A stretch of 64,000 nucleotides of DNA from Eurosta solidaginis (GCF_040869045.1 NC_090320.1:247194978-247258977), one strand, 5' to 3'; counted from the stretch's first letter, positions 31,901 through 44,560 are shown. Notes: generated from the sequence alone by a model not told the origin. A program made the numbers and translations.

Positions 31901-33027
31901 CTCTCGCGGTCTTTCCTGTGGACATTATAACCAGAGCAGGTCTGCAATGCAGATCTTGCTGTGAGTTTAGTCTCTTGAATCGCAGCAATGCGGATGTTAT
32001 GCCGCTTCATGAAATTGACTATCTCCGTAATCTTCCCAGTTAGTCCATTACAGTTGAACTGCAGAATTCTGAAGTGCATGAGGGGTGACGCCGCCACTCT
32101 AGGGGTAAGTGAGGGGTGACTACGCCTAGGTTGTGGAAGGCCAGGACGCAATTGCTGTTGTGGCCTTGGGACTGGGCGCCCTTGGGCAAGCATTGGAGTA
32201 CCCGGATGATTTGGGTTTGCGACCTGGCAACATGGCGCGATGAAACCCGTCGAGGGGTTGCCGTCGCGGAGACCAGAACATCTAGGAAAGTGGCACCACC
32301 CAAGGCAGGAGCTGCATTGAGCGGATGTCGGAAACCTATATATTATGTGCTGGCAGACGGTGCAAACGGAGGCAGGGACTAAGAGTCTGTTTCCCTGACC
32401 GGCACGATTGCTGCCAGAAAAGAGGGGGGGGGGGGGAGAAGAAGACGGGGGCAGGGGCTGATGCTCAGCATTGCTACCAGCTCTACTACGAAGGTAGTAG
32501 TTATGAGTGGTAACAGCTGTTTGAGTTGTTGGCGCCGTGGGGCGCGAGCAGCAGCGGGTACTTGTTGTGGCTTGCTGAGCAGCGAAGCTGCTGGAAGGTA
32601 GTGGGGATACGCTTAGGCGTAGACTACGGGACGCCCTTGGGCGTGAGCAGCAAGGAGCCACAAAAGATTTATAAAAGTTACGTGGACGTCGGGTTTTGGG
32701 ATCAAGCCCAGAACAACCTGTCCGATGCAACCATCCCTTGCACGAGACACACTGAACAGAGTGTGACCATCCTAAAAAGATTCTTTTCTGACAAATGCAG
32801 CAAAACCATTTCTCAGGACCGGGGTCAGGAGACGGACCCGGATTGGGTTCGATACCTTCCCGGAGTAAGAGAATATGTAGCAGTCCTGCTGCAAGGAGCT
32901 GCTGGGAGGATGACAATTTGTGGGAGGGACGAAACAAATTAAATGGGGTCACACTGAAATGACAGTCCTTGGTCGGGAAAAATCCCGAGTCGCTCCGGTA
33001 CATAGAACCGACTGCCTTGGGAAGCGA
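28965..33027 (-). mobile_element. Jockey-type LINE, copy 2
   Basis: This 4063-bp full-length copy lies on the minus strand, with the 11-bp duplication ATTATAATGCC at 28954-28964 and 33028-33038. Its 5' end (33027) and (CAA)n tail (complement at 28965-28983) match copy 1. Coding is nearly intact: 33003-30622 is open for 793 codons, then two small deletions shift the frame. It inserted into an older relic of a related LINE. Confidence 0.92.
29020..33003 (-). pseudogene. LINE copy 2 polyprotein (EN-RT), two frameshifts
   Basis: Domain order: leucine-rich N-terminus (residues 36-47) leading to the 2A-like GIEPNPGP (50-57), PHD-like finger 1 (about 67-118), a Ser/Pro-rich linker with a C-run, finger 2 (about 213-258), then the endonuclease (from about 308: FNCNGL, GDFNAHHDLW, SDHLPI). 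RT then runs to KWKMERW, where a one-base loss near 30640 shifts the frame into 30652-30305. A small deletion near 30330 shifts it again into 30366-29020, which holds QGVPQGGVLSP, catalytic SYADD and the C-terminal CPACNVSPHDTNHLFNC. The start is the first ATG, 24 nt into the element. Confidence 0.88.
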
Positions 33028-33038
33028 ATTATAATGCC

Positions 33039-34373
33039 TCTTATACCATTGTATCCTTGGTCCAACCCTAAAATCACTCCCGTAGGCTTATGGAGTGTTA
33101 CACAGTCGCCTGCCGTATTAAATCCGTCACTTGCAGTCTCTGGTGCGAGCCTGACAGTTTTGTCAAAGAACTATTTTTTATTTCCTCTAAATTTCGTGTC
33201 TGTGTTTAGTTGCTTCCTTCTATAGCATACCTACCGCGGGAATATTTCAAGCCCCTTAACTTGCGAGGATGCAGAATGCTGCACGCAACAAATGTGACAC
33301 CTAATGTAAAGTCAGGAAATGGTCCTTTTCGTAATCTTAAGATAAATTCATAAGAACCAAAGGCAGACATCATCGCTATGTAGGAAGCGTGATGAACGGA
33401 GAAAGGAATGTAGACAATCCCCTGTTGAGAGATTTTGTTAACCTAACGGTGAAACAGATGATTCTATCATCAGGACTAAGCGCGATGGTATAAGCACTTT
33501 CAGTCGCTTCTCATTGCTGGCGTGTGCCGATGATATCACTGATGATATCTTCTGAGGAGGTCATGAAAAAAACCTTAAAAATCAAAGTCGAAAAAAAGTA
33601 AAAAAAAAATGAAATTTCTCAGGCTCGGAAATTATTTTTTTAGGTATGCGTAGTGGAAATTTTTTTTCCTGAGCCCAAATCCTATCGAAAAATCGATGGC
33701 GCGATATCGGTTTATAAATCGACACAGTCTAGTGTATTAAAAACAAATTACCTGCCGCGATATGTAATTTCAATTTACGTTATTAGACACTAAAGACTAC
33801 AAAAAAGCTTAACTTATATTAAGTTTCTTTCTCTGCTCTGCTTCTTTGCATTATTTTTGTATTTTTTATCCTAATCGCGCTTACGTGAAAACCCTTCCCA
33901 CCACAGCAGCAGGATTTGTGAAGGCTAAAAGCTTTGCAATACATTTTTATAAAATCAGAGAGCTGCAAAAAACAAAACTATGTAGGCTGGAGTGTTGGTA
34001 ACAATAATTCTTAATAAGAGCGATGGAAAGCACCAATGGGCATTAGAAAGCTGTGAGGTGGAGTACGATTTACGTATACGAATTTTACATTAACATGGCA
34101 CAGTCAAACACCCGTTACGTATCACCCACCACAACTCACAACTCGTCAGCACTCACACAATACTATCGGTACATGGGCGGATCTAGAGAGACATTTTGAG
34201 GGGAACTTCGCAAACAAATCCGATTTCGGTAGCCTCTTTCCACTTGATCGGTGGTGACGTCTAGCGATTTTTCTTTCTATAGCCGATTAAAGTCCACCGA
34301 AAAAATGTTTCATACTTATCCCTTCATCGGTCATTCCGTCAGTCTATCCGTCCAAGGAGTGATCCCAAATGTT
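33039..34373. other. Unassigned DNA with LINE scraps
   Basis: 33039-33080 continues the relic LINE. 33220-33290 is a minus-strand family-B scrap (GCATACCTACCGCGGG). 33500-33550 (CATTGCTGGCGTGTGCCGATG) could be a decayed RT catalytic region reading LLACADDI, with low confidence. Nothing else is recognisable. Confidence 0.4.
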
Positions 34374-35895
34374 ATTTTTATACTCAGCTGAGCAGAGCTC
34401 ACAGAGTATGTTCACTTTGTTCGCATAACGGTTATCCGTAACGGCATAAACTAATCGAGATAGATATAGACTTCTATATATCAAAATGATCTGGGCGAAA
34501 AAAGAAATTCATTTAGCCATGTCCGTCCGTCAGTCCGTCCATCCGTAAACACCAAAACTTGAGTAAATTTTTAGATATCTTGATAAAATTTGGTATGTAG
34601 GTTCCTCCATCTCAGATCGCTATTTAAAATGGGCGAAATCGGACCATAACCACGCCCACTTTTTAGATATCGAAAATTTCGAAAAACCGAAAAAGTGCGA
34701 TAATTCATTACCAAAGACGGCTAAAGCGATGAAACTTGGTAGGTGGGTTGACCCTATGACACAGAATGGAAAATTAGTAAAATTTTGGACAATAGGCGTG
34801 GCACCGCCCACTTTTAAAAGAAGGTAATTTCAAAGTTTTGCAAACTGTAATTTGGCAGTCGTTGAAGATATCATGATGAAATTTGGCAGGAACATTACTC
34901 CTCTTACTATAAGAAAAATTCAAAATGGGCGTGGCTCCGCCCTTTTTCATTTAATTCGTCTACAATACTTTAAATACCATAAATCAAACAAAAATTTACT
35001 AATCCCTTTGAAATTTGGTAGGGGCATAGATTTTATGACGTTAACTGTTTTCTTTGAAAATGGGCGAAATCGGTTGAAGCCACGCCCAGTTTTTATACAC
35101 AGTCTTCCGTCTGTCCTTCCGCTCGGCCGTTAACACGATAACTTCAGCAAAAATCGACATATCTTTACTAAACTTAGTTCACGTACTTATCTGAACTCAC
35201 TTTATCTTGGTATAAAAAATTGTCGAAATCCGACCACGCCCACTTTTTCGATATTGAAAATTACGAAAAATGAAAAAAATGCCATAATTCTATACCAAAT
35301 ATGAAAAAAGATATGAAACATGGTAATTGGATTGGTTTATTGACGCAAAATATAACTTTAGAAAAAACTCTGTAAAATAGCTGTCACACCTACCATATTA
35401 AGTAGAAGAAAATGACAAAAGTTCTGCAGGGCGCAATCAAACGCCCTTGGAATCTTGGCAGGAATACTGTTCCTGGTATTACATATATAAATAAATTAGC
35501 GCTACTCGACAGATGATGTTTTGGGTCACCCTGGTCCACATTTTGGTCGATATCTCGAAAACGCCTTCACATATACAACTACCACCACTCCCTTTTAAAA
35601 CCCTCATTAATACCTTTAATTTGATACCCATATCGTACAACACATATTTTAGTGTCACCCCTGGTTCACCTTTATGGCGATATCCTGAAATGGCGTCCAC
35701 CTATAGAACTATGGCCCACTCCCTTTTAAAATACTCTTTAATACCTTCCATTTGAAACCCATGTCATACAAACACATTCCAGGGTTACCCTAGGTTAATT
35801 TTGCTATACGGTGATTTTCCCTTATTTTGTCCCCAAAGCTCCCAGCTGAGTATGTAATGTTCGTTTACACCCGAACTTAGCCTTCCTTACTTGTT
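34374..35895 (-). mobile_element. Family-A repeat element A3
   Basis: Minus-strand copy. The plus strand begins TTTTTATACTCAGCTGAGC and ends CACCCGAACTTAGCCTTCC. It has the family's repeated GGGCGTGG boxes, a TCCGTCCATCCGT segment and two units of the ~129-bp minisatellite (about 35513-35800). The end motifs CTCAGCTGAG and CAGCTGAGTAT remain complementary. No coding region. Confidence 0.65.
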
Positions 35896-37274
35896 TGCCA
35901 TTACATTCATTCAAAGAATTATTTTGTGGTGATATTCAAAATGCTACTTGTTACCACGACGAAAACTCGCGCTAAAAATGGGCATAATAGGTATGCATAT
36001 GTGCTTCACAATAACTAGGAGTAGGGAGGGAGAATATAGTCATAAGCGAGAGCAGACAAAAGTGCTACAACAGATAGGTCTGACTCTGTGAGCAAAATTA
36101 ACAGAAAATCAATCCGTTATGGAACAACAAGTGAATCTTATCAGAGAACAATATTGTTCATAAAAATAGATACATATACACAGCAATTTCATATATTAAT
36201 TAATGGATTAAAGAGCGATCAACTTGCCGAAACATTGTCATATCTAGCTTAAAGTTTAAGCATTATAAGGTCCATAAAGCTACACCGCTGTCACCCGATC
36301 GAAAAATACGGCATTAGACCGAAATTATTCCTACAGAACATTGACAAAAATGTATAATTTTACCCGAAATTCTGCTAGAGACGCAAGGTTTCAAACCCCG
36401 GTCAAAGTTCTGTCAGAATGTAAAGCTCGACCTGGTAACCAATGTTCAGAGAATGCTATGCTCTTAAAAGGAGGCAGCACGCAGCGAAGATGATATTATT
36501 CCACCCACTATGCACAATAAATGCTACCATAGGCTTTGTCATTGTACTTTGTGGCTGCGAATATGCAAAATATGAAATAAAAACTAAAAAACACTTCCAC
36601 AGAATATAAAAATTGTATGTATTTTTGCAGTAGTCAATATACATTTTTCCCCCAGTTCTTACAACCCCCGTGGATCCGCCATTGATCTCGTATACGTAAT
36701 CCTCATAATGAGAGAGAGACAGAAGTGTAAATGATAATCCGCAATGCTTTATATGACTCGCATCATTGTTGCTGCTAGTGGGATGACAACTGGGTATTAA
36801 TTACACAATTTGGGGAGTTTGAGTGTTAACAGGTATGCTTTTATGTCTGTTCAGAATTCGTTTGATTTCAGACCAGCTGCTTAAAACTTAAAATCCCATA
36901 GCTTGTGAACATTTTTGTATAAAAATGCTATATAAACTCCGAATGGTGTTGGTGGGAAATTTTGCCATAGCTTTGTACTTATACAATAGGTATGCTCCGG
37001 ATGTGAGTTTGCCGCGACCGAATTTTTCAAATCAAATTTTTAGAAATTGGGGTCGGAATCAAGGAAATTTTCTTTTGAGAAGCTACTCATGAAACGCGAA
37101 GCTAATAAGCGTAAGGGTTGCTTTCTGAGATTAGGTTTATTAGCTTTGTATTCTACAGTACAAATAACCCTACAGTCTGATGAAATCTTAAAAATATATA
37201 CATATTCAATAGGAGAATACAACAATTACTTATGTATTAGATCTGGATAAAGAAAATCGATAAACTTAATGAAA
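35896..37274. other. Unassigned DNA
   Basis: I see no gene with family resemblance, no RNA gene and no clear repeat. The frames of about 60 codons on both strands look random. Confidence 0.4.
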
Positions 37275-38139
37275 AAGAAGTAAGGAAATCTAAGTTCGGT
37301 TGAAACCGAACATTACATACCCAGCTGTGCACTTTAAAAGATGTTGTTGTTTCGTGTGCTTAATAGTGTTACAAGGCTGCGCAATAATACATACATATGG
37401 TTCTATTCTGAACCAATTTTTCTTCGAGTTATGGCTCTCGTCATAAAAGGGGCGGTGCCACGCCCATTTTTTTTTATTTGAAGTTTTTCCTATTTATTGT
37501 TATAAATCCACTTGGGAAATGAAATACCATTGGTATAAAGCTCTTTTTTGCAAAGATATAGCTTATTTTATTCATCCACGACCCTTTTAAAAATCTTTTA
37601 TATAAAAGTGGGCGAAGTCCTTAACCGATTTCGTTAATTTTTCTTCAAAACATTTCATTTAGTAAAGGCGACCTCTCTGCCGAATTCTGTTACGATAGGT
37701 TTAACGATTTTTGTTTTATGATTAATAATATTTGTAAAATTTATTTTATCACAAGTGGGCGGTGCCACGCTCATTAAAATTTTTTTTTTTTTAATTTTTA
37801 TCAAGAGTCTCAATATCAGTCCACACGTCAAATTTCAACATTCTAAGTGTATTATTTACTAAATAATCAGGTAGGCGTGGTTATCATCGGATTTCGCTCA
37901 TTTTCAATAACAATCTATTATGGGTCAAGATAAGCTCGTGTACCAAATTTGGTGAAGATATCTCAATATTTACTCAAACTATCGTGTTAACGGACAGAGG
38001 GAAGGACGGAATTGGCTCAATTAAATTATTTGTCGATACTGGTGATTTTGATATATGGAAGTCTATATCTATCTCGATTCCTTTATACCTGTACAACTAA
38101 CAGTTATCCAATCAAAGTTACAAGTACAGCTGGGTAAAA
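37275..38139 (+). mobile_element. Family-A repeat element A2
   Basis: Plus-strand copy of the A1 subfamily. It starts GAAGTAAGGAAATC, with GAAACCGAACATTACATACCC, and ends AAGTACAGCTGGGTAAAAC. It lacks the minisatellite array. Several GTGGGCG boxes and the TCGTGTTAACGGACAGAGGG segment are present. Confidence 0.65.
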
Positions 38140-38156
38140 CAAGTTATTGAATTCGT

Positions 38157-38640
38157 TTAGGATACGCGTAGTGGGTGCATTACACCTTTACACCCTAGAG
38201 GTGCTGGGCGGTCAACTATGCCATTAATTGTATTGGAAATGAAGGAAAGAGCGAGTACTGTCCTTCTGTTTTCTAAAGATCTAAGGTTAATTAATGGCAT
38301 ACGTGAATGGGTGCAATGAATGGTGCGCAATGCATGTTTTAGAAACATTTTATGAAATCGCTCCGACTGTTGATCTCCAAAAAGCTTGAAGGCATATGGA
38401 AAACTCTGCAGTGCGATATCGACAAAACCCATTACCGCGTGAACATACATTTGAGAGAGTGTAATTAATATGACTGCAAAAAGAAAACATTGGCTCAAAA
38501 GTCACTCCAAGATCTTTTACTTCTGTATTTTCCTTTAAAACGAAGTGGAACCATTTGTTAAGTTTCAATGATAGTCGTGACCTAAGAGACCTGCGTTGGA
38601 ATTCATTAACTTTTTTAACGACATTTGCCATCGCTTTATT
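38157..38640 (-). pseudogene. Jockey-like LINE reverse transcriptase fragment
   Basis: Minus frames 38631-38350 and 38498-38157 read KDLGVTFEPMFSF.SHI followed by GFVDIAL.. and a downstream helical part. LGVxFD..L.F..HI is the conserved block after the RT catalytic motif in jockey-type LINEs. At least one frameshift separates the frames. No 3' tail is seen. Confidence 0.6.
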
Positions 38641-39830
38641 TGCGAATCAATAACTCAACAATTTCGTTATTCAGTAACTATTTGGTATCGATATTTGTTT
38701 ATCGACGATCAGCTGTGTTGTTAAATAAACGGCAAGTAAATTGGCTGCGTTAAAAATCACGAAATTAATATTTCTGGCAATTTTAGTTAAAAAAGAAAAT
38801 CGGAATTTTAACTAAATGCTTTCAAACCCGAAAAGTTCCTTTATTTATAAATCAAATGGAATTTGAGTACTTGGCGTATGTTTAATCACAAGATGAAGAA
38901 TTACTAAGTCCATCGTCTTAGAGAAGTATATAACCCATTCCACTTGAATGCAACGGAGTTTCGAAAGCTGTATCGACTAACCCCAGACTTGCCTCAGGAT
39001 ATTATTTCTCAACTTGATAGCACATTAAGGGGGACAAGATTAACTGCGATATCAACAGAGAAAGAAAATAAAAAAGAAATTAATACCGCATTTACTTTTG
39101 TTAAAATATGTAAAAACTTGCACAATTAAAAGCAGTTAGTATACGGAATTTATTTATTTTTGGTATTCCTTTTGTGCTTTTCGCATTTTTTCGGTTTCCT
39201 TAAACTGTGCTGCCACCTTTCTTCTATTAAAACGAAATTTAAATGCCATTTATTTCGAGTCGTTAAAACTAAGTTAGTGAATAGTACAATAGGTAAAGCA
39301 AGCGACAAAATCGTTAATTAAAATCTCGACAAATCGCATTGTTATAAGTTAGTGAATTCCACTATTGACGACGTAAATTAGCAATTTAATTGCGAACTTT
39401 ATAGAATACTAACGAACCTAGAAGAACAACGACGAAATGACGGAACAGAGACATCTAGTTCAGTGGTACACAACGTTAGCAGAGCTTCGAGCTCAAGCGT
39501 AACACTTTTTGTACCGATATGTGGATATAACGAAAACCATAAAACAAGTTTTAGCATAGAACTTACGCATGAGATATTTACTGCTTGAAGTACATCACTG
39601 CTTGCTTTTCTTAATCTCAGTCGCTGCACTTATACGACATGTAGGTGAAAGCCGAACAGTTTTTCGATGCTCTATGAGATGATTAGCTTATTGAGGAGCA
39701 AATCCTACAGCCAGAAATTGTTCCGAAATGCACACAAGCTGCGTTATCTCCTGAGAAAAATCTGAGAATATGAGATTAGTTCAATTAATATTTTTTACTA
39801 TTATTAGATCTCGAAATCCTTATCCAATCG
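38641..39830. pseudogene. PIF/Harbinger-like scrap and unassigned DNA
   Basis: 38944-39129 reads MNATEFRKLYRLTPDLPQDI..QLDSTLRGTRLTAIST, resembling the N-terminal helix of HARBI1/PIF-Harbinger transposases (FxxLYRLxPxL). Coding similarity stops there, and upstream codons contain stops. On the minus strand 39250-39148 encodes a short basic peptide starting MAFKFRFNRRK, of unknown meaning. The rest is unassigned. Confidence 0.4.
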
Positions 39831-40095
39831 GTCACACCGAGGTTATTTAAATCGTTTTCCACCTATTCCTCCTGTGCTTCCATATGCGAGTTCTGATAAA
39901 AATGTTTCCTTAGCCGGAGCTTTATTTTTCATTCGCATAACATGGCCTAGCCAGCGTAGCCGCTGCGTTTTAATTCGCTGGACTATGTTGATGTCTGCGT
40001 AAATCTCGTACAGCTCATCATTAAATTTTCTTCGGTACCTGCCATAGCCAACGCGTAAAGGTCCCTAAATCTTTCGAAGAACTTTTTTCTCGAAC
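39831..40095 (-). mobile_element. RTE-like LINE fragment (third copy, degenerate)
   Basis: Lower identity to 3541-4070, but it retains GGTCACACCGAGGTTATTTAA, ACATGGCCTAGCCAGCG and TTTCGAAGAACTTTT in order on the plus strand. The microsatellite tail is missing. Confidence 0.55.
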
Positions 40096-40099
40096 ACTC

Positions 40100-40252
40100 C
40101 CGTGTCGTTGAGGATTACTAGAAAGTAATCTGGTTGGACGAATGTGGCGCAACTCTGTACTCACTGAGGGCATTCACAAAAGACAAAAATGTTTTCGAGT
40201 GGAAGCATAGAAAGTTCCCATACATGCCATCTTAACCTAACCTAACCTAAAG
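40100..40252 (+). repeat. LINE 3'-end scrap with (CCTAA)n tail
   Basis: Non-coding sequence ending in CTTAACCTAACCTAACCTAAAG. Similar short tails end the LINE fragments at 21004 and 42526 (in complement), so this is probably the 3' UTR of a related LINE. Confidence 0.4.
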
Positions 40253-40997
40253 TCATCTTTAGAAAACAAAGATTATGGTCATTAATGGCGCTTTTTTCAA
40301 AAAATAATGGCGCCATGTTGTTTCTTCTCCTCTATCGTGAGTTTGTGTGTTGCTTTCACAAAATATTTTCTGCTACATAAGTAAAGAGGTCAGATTACCT
40401 ACAAATAGAGCCACTTTGCATACCACTTGGTGGCATAGTTCAAAAGTTAGAATTTAAGTGTGCAACTTGAGGTTAAAATTTTTTCCAGAAAAGAAAACGC
40501 CATAAGTCTCTCATCATAACTGTTTTCTTAAATCAGTGAGTAACCGAAATCGGAATCAGAAGCTATAAGTAATTCAAAGTCTCGGCTTTCCTGAATTGGA
40601 ATCGAAAGCGAACGTTCGTAACATCCCTATAATGCAGTACTTCTTTGTATGTGTGGACTTTGATGATTTGTTATGTGTATTGGTGTTGGATGAAATGGTA
40701 ATGGTAGAATCATAATGACAACTGAAATGTAATCACTTTAATTACTCAAAAGGCGTTGCCATATGTACTGGTGCACCAATAAAGCAATGAGCCCATCAGT
40801 TAATTATAATCATACAAAATGGCTGATCATAACCAAAAAACAAGCATGACTGAGAGATTTGGCGATATAGGTAATTTACATTGAGTAGTAACTGAAGGTT
40901 ACAGGTCAACCTGATATCTCCTTGCAGGTAACATCAAATATAAAAATTGATTTCTGCTACTAGAAGTTGTAGAAGGCATCAATTCAGCCAGAAGCCC
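40253..40997. other. Unassigned DNA
   Basis: No gene, RNA or recognisable repeat seen. Confidence 0.4.
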
Positions 40998-41620
40998 GTC
41001 TACTTACTTAATTGGCGCTTAACTGTTTAAACGGTTATGGCCGTCCAACAAGGGGCGCCAGTCGCTCCTTCTCTCTGCAAACCGGCGCCAATTGGTCACA
41101 CCAAGGGAGTTTAAATCGTTTTCCACCTGGTCCATCCAACGGAGTGGGGGCCGCCCTCTACCTCTGCTTCCATAGGTGGGTTTCGATAGAAACACTTTCT
41201 TAGCCGGAGCGTCGCCTTTCATTCGAATAACATGGCCTAGCCAGCTCAGCCGCTGCGTTTTATTTCGCTGAACTATATTGATGTCTGCGTATATCTCGTA
41301 CAGCTCATCGTTAAATCTTCTTCCATAAATCCATAAATATTTCTACGAACTTTTCTCTCGAACACTCCCAGAGCCGTTTCGTCTGATGTTGTCACGGTCC
41401 ATGCTTCTGCACCATATAGAAGGACGGGAACGATAAGTGACTTGTAGAGTTTGATTTTCGTTTGCCGAGAGAGGACTTTAATTTTCAATTGCCTACCTAG
41501 TCCAAAGTAGCATTTATTGGCAAGAGTGAATCTTTGCTGGATTTCAGAGCTGATGTTGTTGCTAGTGTTGATGCTGGTTCTCAAATAAACGAAGTCTTTT
41601 ACTATTTCGAAAGAAGCCCG
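40998..41620 (-). mobile_element. RTE-like LINE 3' fragment (fourth, longest copy)
   Basis: The minus strand carries 41584-41273, with IQQRFTLANKCYFGL, TKIKLYKSLIVPVLLYGAEAW and LGVFERKVRRNIYG, then 41222-41019 with RGRPPLRWMDQVENDL. It extends slightly further 5' than the copy at 3541. The tail on the plus strand is CTACTTACTTAATTGG. A frameshift and a small deletion separate the two frames. Confidence 0.75.
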
Positions 41621-41639
41621 TCAATAGAGAGAATTAAAA

Positions 41640-42935
41640 TGGCTATGATGCAGCCGTAAACAATTTCACGATTATGGCTGCATGACCTGGCCCTTCAATT
41701 AATGGATTAGTTTCCAAAATAAATAGCTATCTCCCCAATCTTACCGGTTTCTTCACCTCGCGCAACTTAGTATTATCCACGGCCACCCTGCTTACGACAT
41801 GGAAGGAACAGATGTCGCATATATTGGATGTACGTACAAAGAAATTGGCCGGCAGCTCATGAACGTCACCAGTTTGGTCGCCTGGTCTTAAAAATACACA
41901 CTGAAAAAAGCTACAAGCCTTTCAAAATCCTGCATTCAAAACTGCCACCGGATGTCTCCTTGCGACACCCGAGCACCACCTACATAGTGAGGCCAAAGAG
42001 CACAATAAAGAGCACAACGAAATGCTGAACAGGCAGTTTTTGCTTAATTGTCACAAACCAGGACATCCTAGCAAACAACTGCTTGATCAAGCACAGCCTC
42101 CATGGGGATTAAGCGAACATCTCCTAAAGCACTATGACGAGATGCGGAAACTGCCAACACAGCCGTTTGATCCAGGCAAACATAAGCCAAATCCACACAG
42201 AATCGGTAAGCGCCTTTGTCAGGACGCGCCCGGTAAACCCCGTTATTAATTTGCAATATCCCACCCTTGCAGAAGAAGAAAGCTTATTACCAAGGGAGAC
42301 GCGAGTCACCCTGCCCCAACTTCGTTCTGGATACTGTAACAGCTTAAACTATTACTTGTCCAGAATCACGACATACGTAATGCATGTCCTACGTGCGATG
42401 TGTCCCCACATGACGCCAACCATCTTCAACCATCAATTGTAATGTAGAACCAACGCCTCTAACACCTATCTCCCTATGGTCCGCCCCAGTTGAAACAGCC
42501 AGTTTCCTTGGACTCCCGTTAGAGGTTAGGTTAGGTTGAACTGGCCGGTCCATGAGGACCTCACATAGACTGATTGAGTCCGTAGTGTGACCGGAAGTTT
42601 GTTTTAACGACCAAACTGAAAAACCCTATCAAAAACAAGGACTTATGTTATAAAATAACTCCATCCTCTTGCAAATACTAAAACCTTCCTAGGACTTAAG
42701 CCACTTGCTGCTTCTAGATCTGACAGCTGTATCACTCCTAATAGCTGGAGTTTTAGCCTGGCAAGTGCAGGGCACGAGCACAGAACGTGCTCGATCGTTT
42801 CCTCCTCCAACCCGCAATTCCTACATCTGCTATCACTGACCAAGTCAAATTTAAAGGCATGTGACAGAAGGCAGTGTCCGGTCGTGCCCATTGAATGGGG
42901 CGAAGCACTGTTAATACAACAACAGCAAGGCAATT
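41640..42935 (+). pseudogene. Relic of the jockey-type LINE family, split
   Basis: Degenerate plus-strand copy related to 17340-18462. LLNCHKPGHPSKQLLDQAQPP and CGTTCTGGATACTGTAACAGC (complement positions excluded) mark RT C-terminal parts at about 42022-42340, and GTTTCCTTGGACTCCCGTTAG at 42500-42523 marks the ORF end. A minus-strand LINE tail interrupts it at 42526-42892. The old 3' end GGGGCGAAGCACTGTTAATACAACAACAG (short blocks) resumes at about 42897. Several frames are broken. Confidence 0.65.
42526..42892 (-). mobile_element. LINE 3' fragment with cysteine knuckle
   Basis: Minus frame 42933-42643 reads TTGHCLLSHAFKFDLV..CRNCGLEEETIEHVLCSCPAL. This is the CxxC...HxxxxC knuckle that follows RNase H or RT in I- and LOA-like LINEs. 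The 3' end on the plus strand is GGTTAGGTTAGGTTGAAC. It inserted into the relic jockey-type LINE. Confidence 0.65.
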
Positions 42936-43609
42936 TTATATGTTCTTGTATATAACAAAAAATGTGAAGTTACTCAGCAATCACTGCTTTAGGAAATTGG
43001 ATAACATCCTTACTGCCATTATTTATGTAAATACTTATAACCGTTATATATAAATAATGTCAATGTAAATACTTTGGAATCCTCATCAAAATGTACCTAA
43101 GTTCATACTCCATTGTACTTACATACATTCATATGCACACTCCCTTGGTAAAGTATCCATACTTGAATATCACAGCGGTATTCCATCAGACAGCCAACCA
43201 CATTTAGCCAGCGGGTGGCACACAACAGAACATTAACCACAACAAGGCAATGAGATACCGAGAATTCACAGGCGACAAATCTGCTAAATGTTGCATATTA
43301 TACATACATATGTATGTTTTTGTATAAGTACATAATACCAATACTAATGCATAATAATACAAAGGTAATTAGACAAAGAAAAAAGAAAGCAAAACATTAT
43401 AAGCTATACCAAGAACAAAAAATAATGGTTGTTGGAATAAAAAAGGAAAAGCAGCGGATTTTATTCGCATGTATGTATGTATAGTCATTATAAAGTTCCG
43501 CTATATGCTATGCAAAAAATGCGATTAGTCTGGGATGAGTTGCAAAGGAGTTGTTCCCTTTTGTTTGAGTATGTACTTTGAAGAGATTAATTGTACCCAT
43601 TTATACCCA
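42936..43609. other. Unassigned DNA with short CATA/TATG repeats
   Basis: No gene seen. Small ACATACATATGTATG-type palindromic microsatellites occur near 43300. Confidence 0.4.
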
Positions 43610-44560
43610 TATATACAAGAGCGCTGGAAGCTATCGTCGATCTAACCCCGCTGCATATATCGATAGAGCAGTCAGCTAAGCGAGCCTTCCTGAATATCGC
43701 AAAGGGGGGCTCGGGCAAGGTCATATCGTCCCAAGGCATGGCAGATAGTTTTTGATAAAAAGTATAAAGTAGAATTGGGAGACAAGGGTACATGGAAGGA
43801 AAACAGAATTGAGAGCATTCAGCAGCTACACAGAATAGTTTGGTATACCGACGGCTCAAAGACGCCAGCGGGAATTGGATCTGGAGTCGTTGGACCCAGA
43901 GCCAAGATATAAATACCCCTAGGAGCATACCCGAGAATTTTTCAAACGGAAGTATTCGCCATAAGCCAGTGCGCTGGCCTGAATCTTCAGCGCGGATACT
44001 TCAATGAAACAATCGCCATACTCAGTGATAGTCAGGCCGCCATCAGGGTGGTCCCGGTTTGAAATAAAAACAGCACTGGTCCTTTAGTGCGTCGAAAAGC
44101 TAAATCAACTAGGAGCACACAACGAACTACTGTTGGCCTGGATTCCTGGCCACAGGGGAGTTGAGGGGAATTAGTAGGCGGACAGCTTGGCCAGAGAGGC
44201 AGCAACGACATGACCAATTGGTCCCGAGCCGTTCCTGCCAGTAGGCCCGCAGGAAATTAGGGGGCATCTATTTGTAGAAGAGAGGGAAGAGAGGGGAGAA
44301 CCCTGGCGCAATATGCAGACCTGAGGCAATCTAAGTTACTGTTAGGGGGTTATAGTACAACTATCGAACAACACATGCCGATTTTGTGATCGATCAGCGG
44401 AGACGGCGGACCATATACCTATAGCCATCAAATCCCTCAAGCCAGGTGAACTGATAGGGTTCATCAGAGATGTCGGCTTGGATGAGGACCTGTGAAGGAA
44501 CTTAGGGCACAATAGACCAATGGTCGCAGAGCGATCCTCAATTAATTACCTATATATCTA
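43610..44560 (+). pseudogene. LINE fragment with RNase H, degenerate
   Basis: Across three frames the plus strand reads ALEAIVDLTPLHISIE, then WYTDGSKTPAGIGSGVVGPR and FQTEVFAIS..A, LSDSQAAI and WIPGHRGV with the D-S-L-A-R-E-A end of RNase H, then CRFCDRS...ET (about 44376-44400). This is the order RT tail, RNase H, cysteine knuckle of I/LOA-type LINEs. It has many stops and is clearly dead. A related 3' scrap lies at 60805-60930. Confidence 0.65.
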
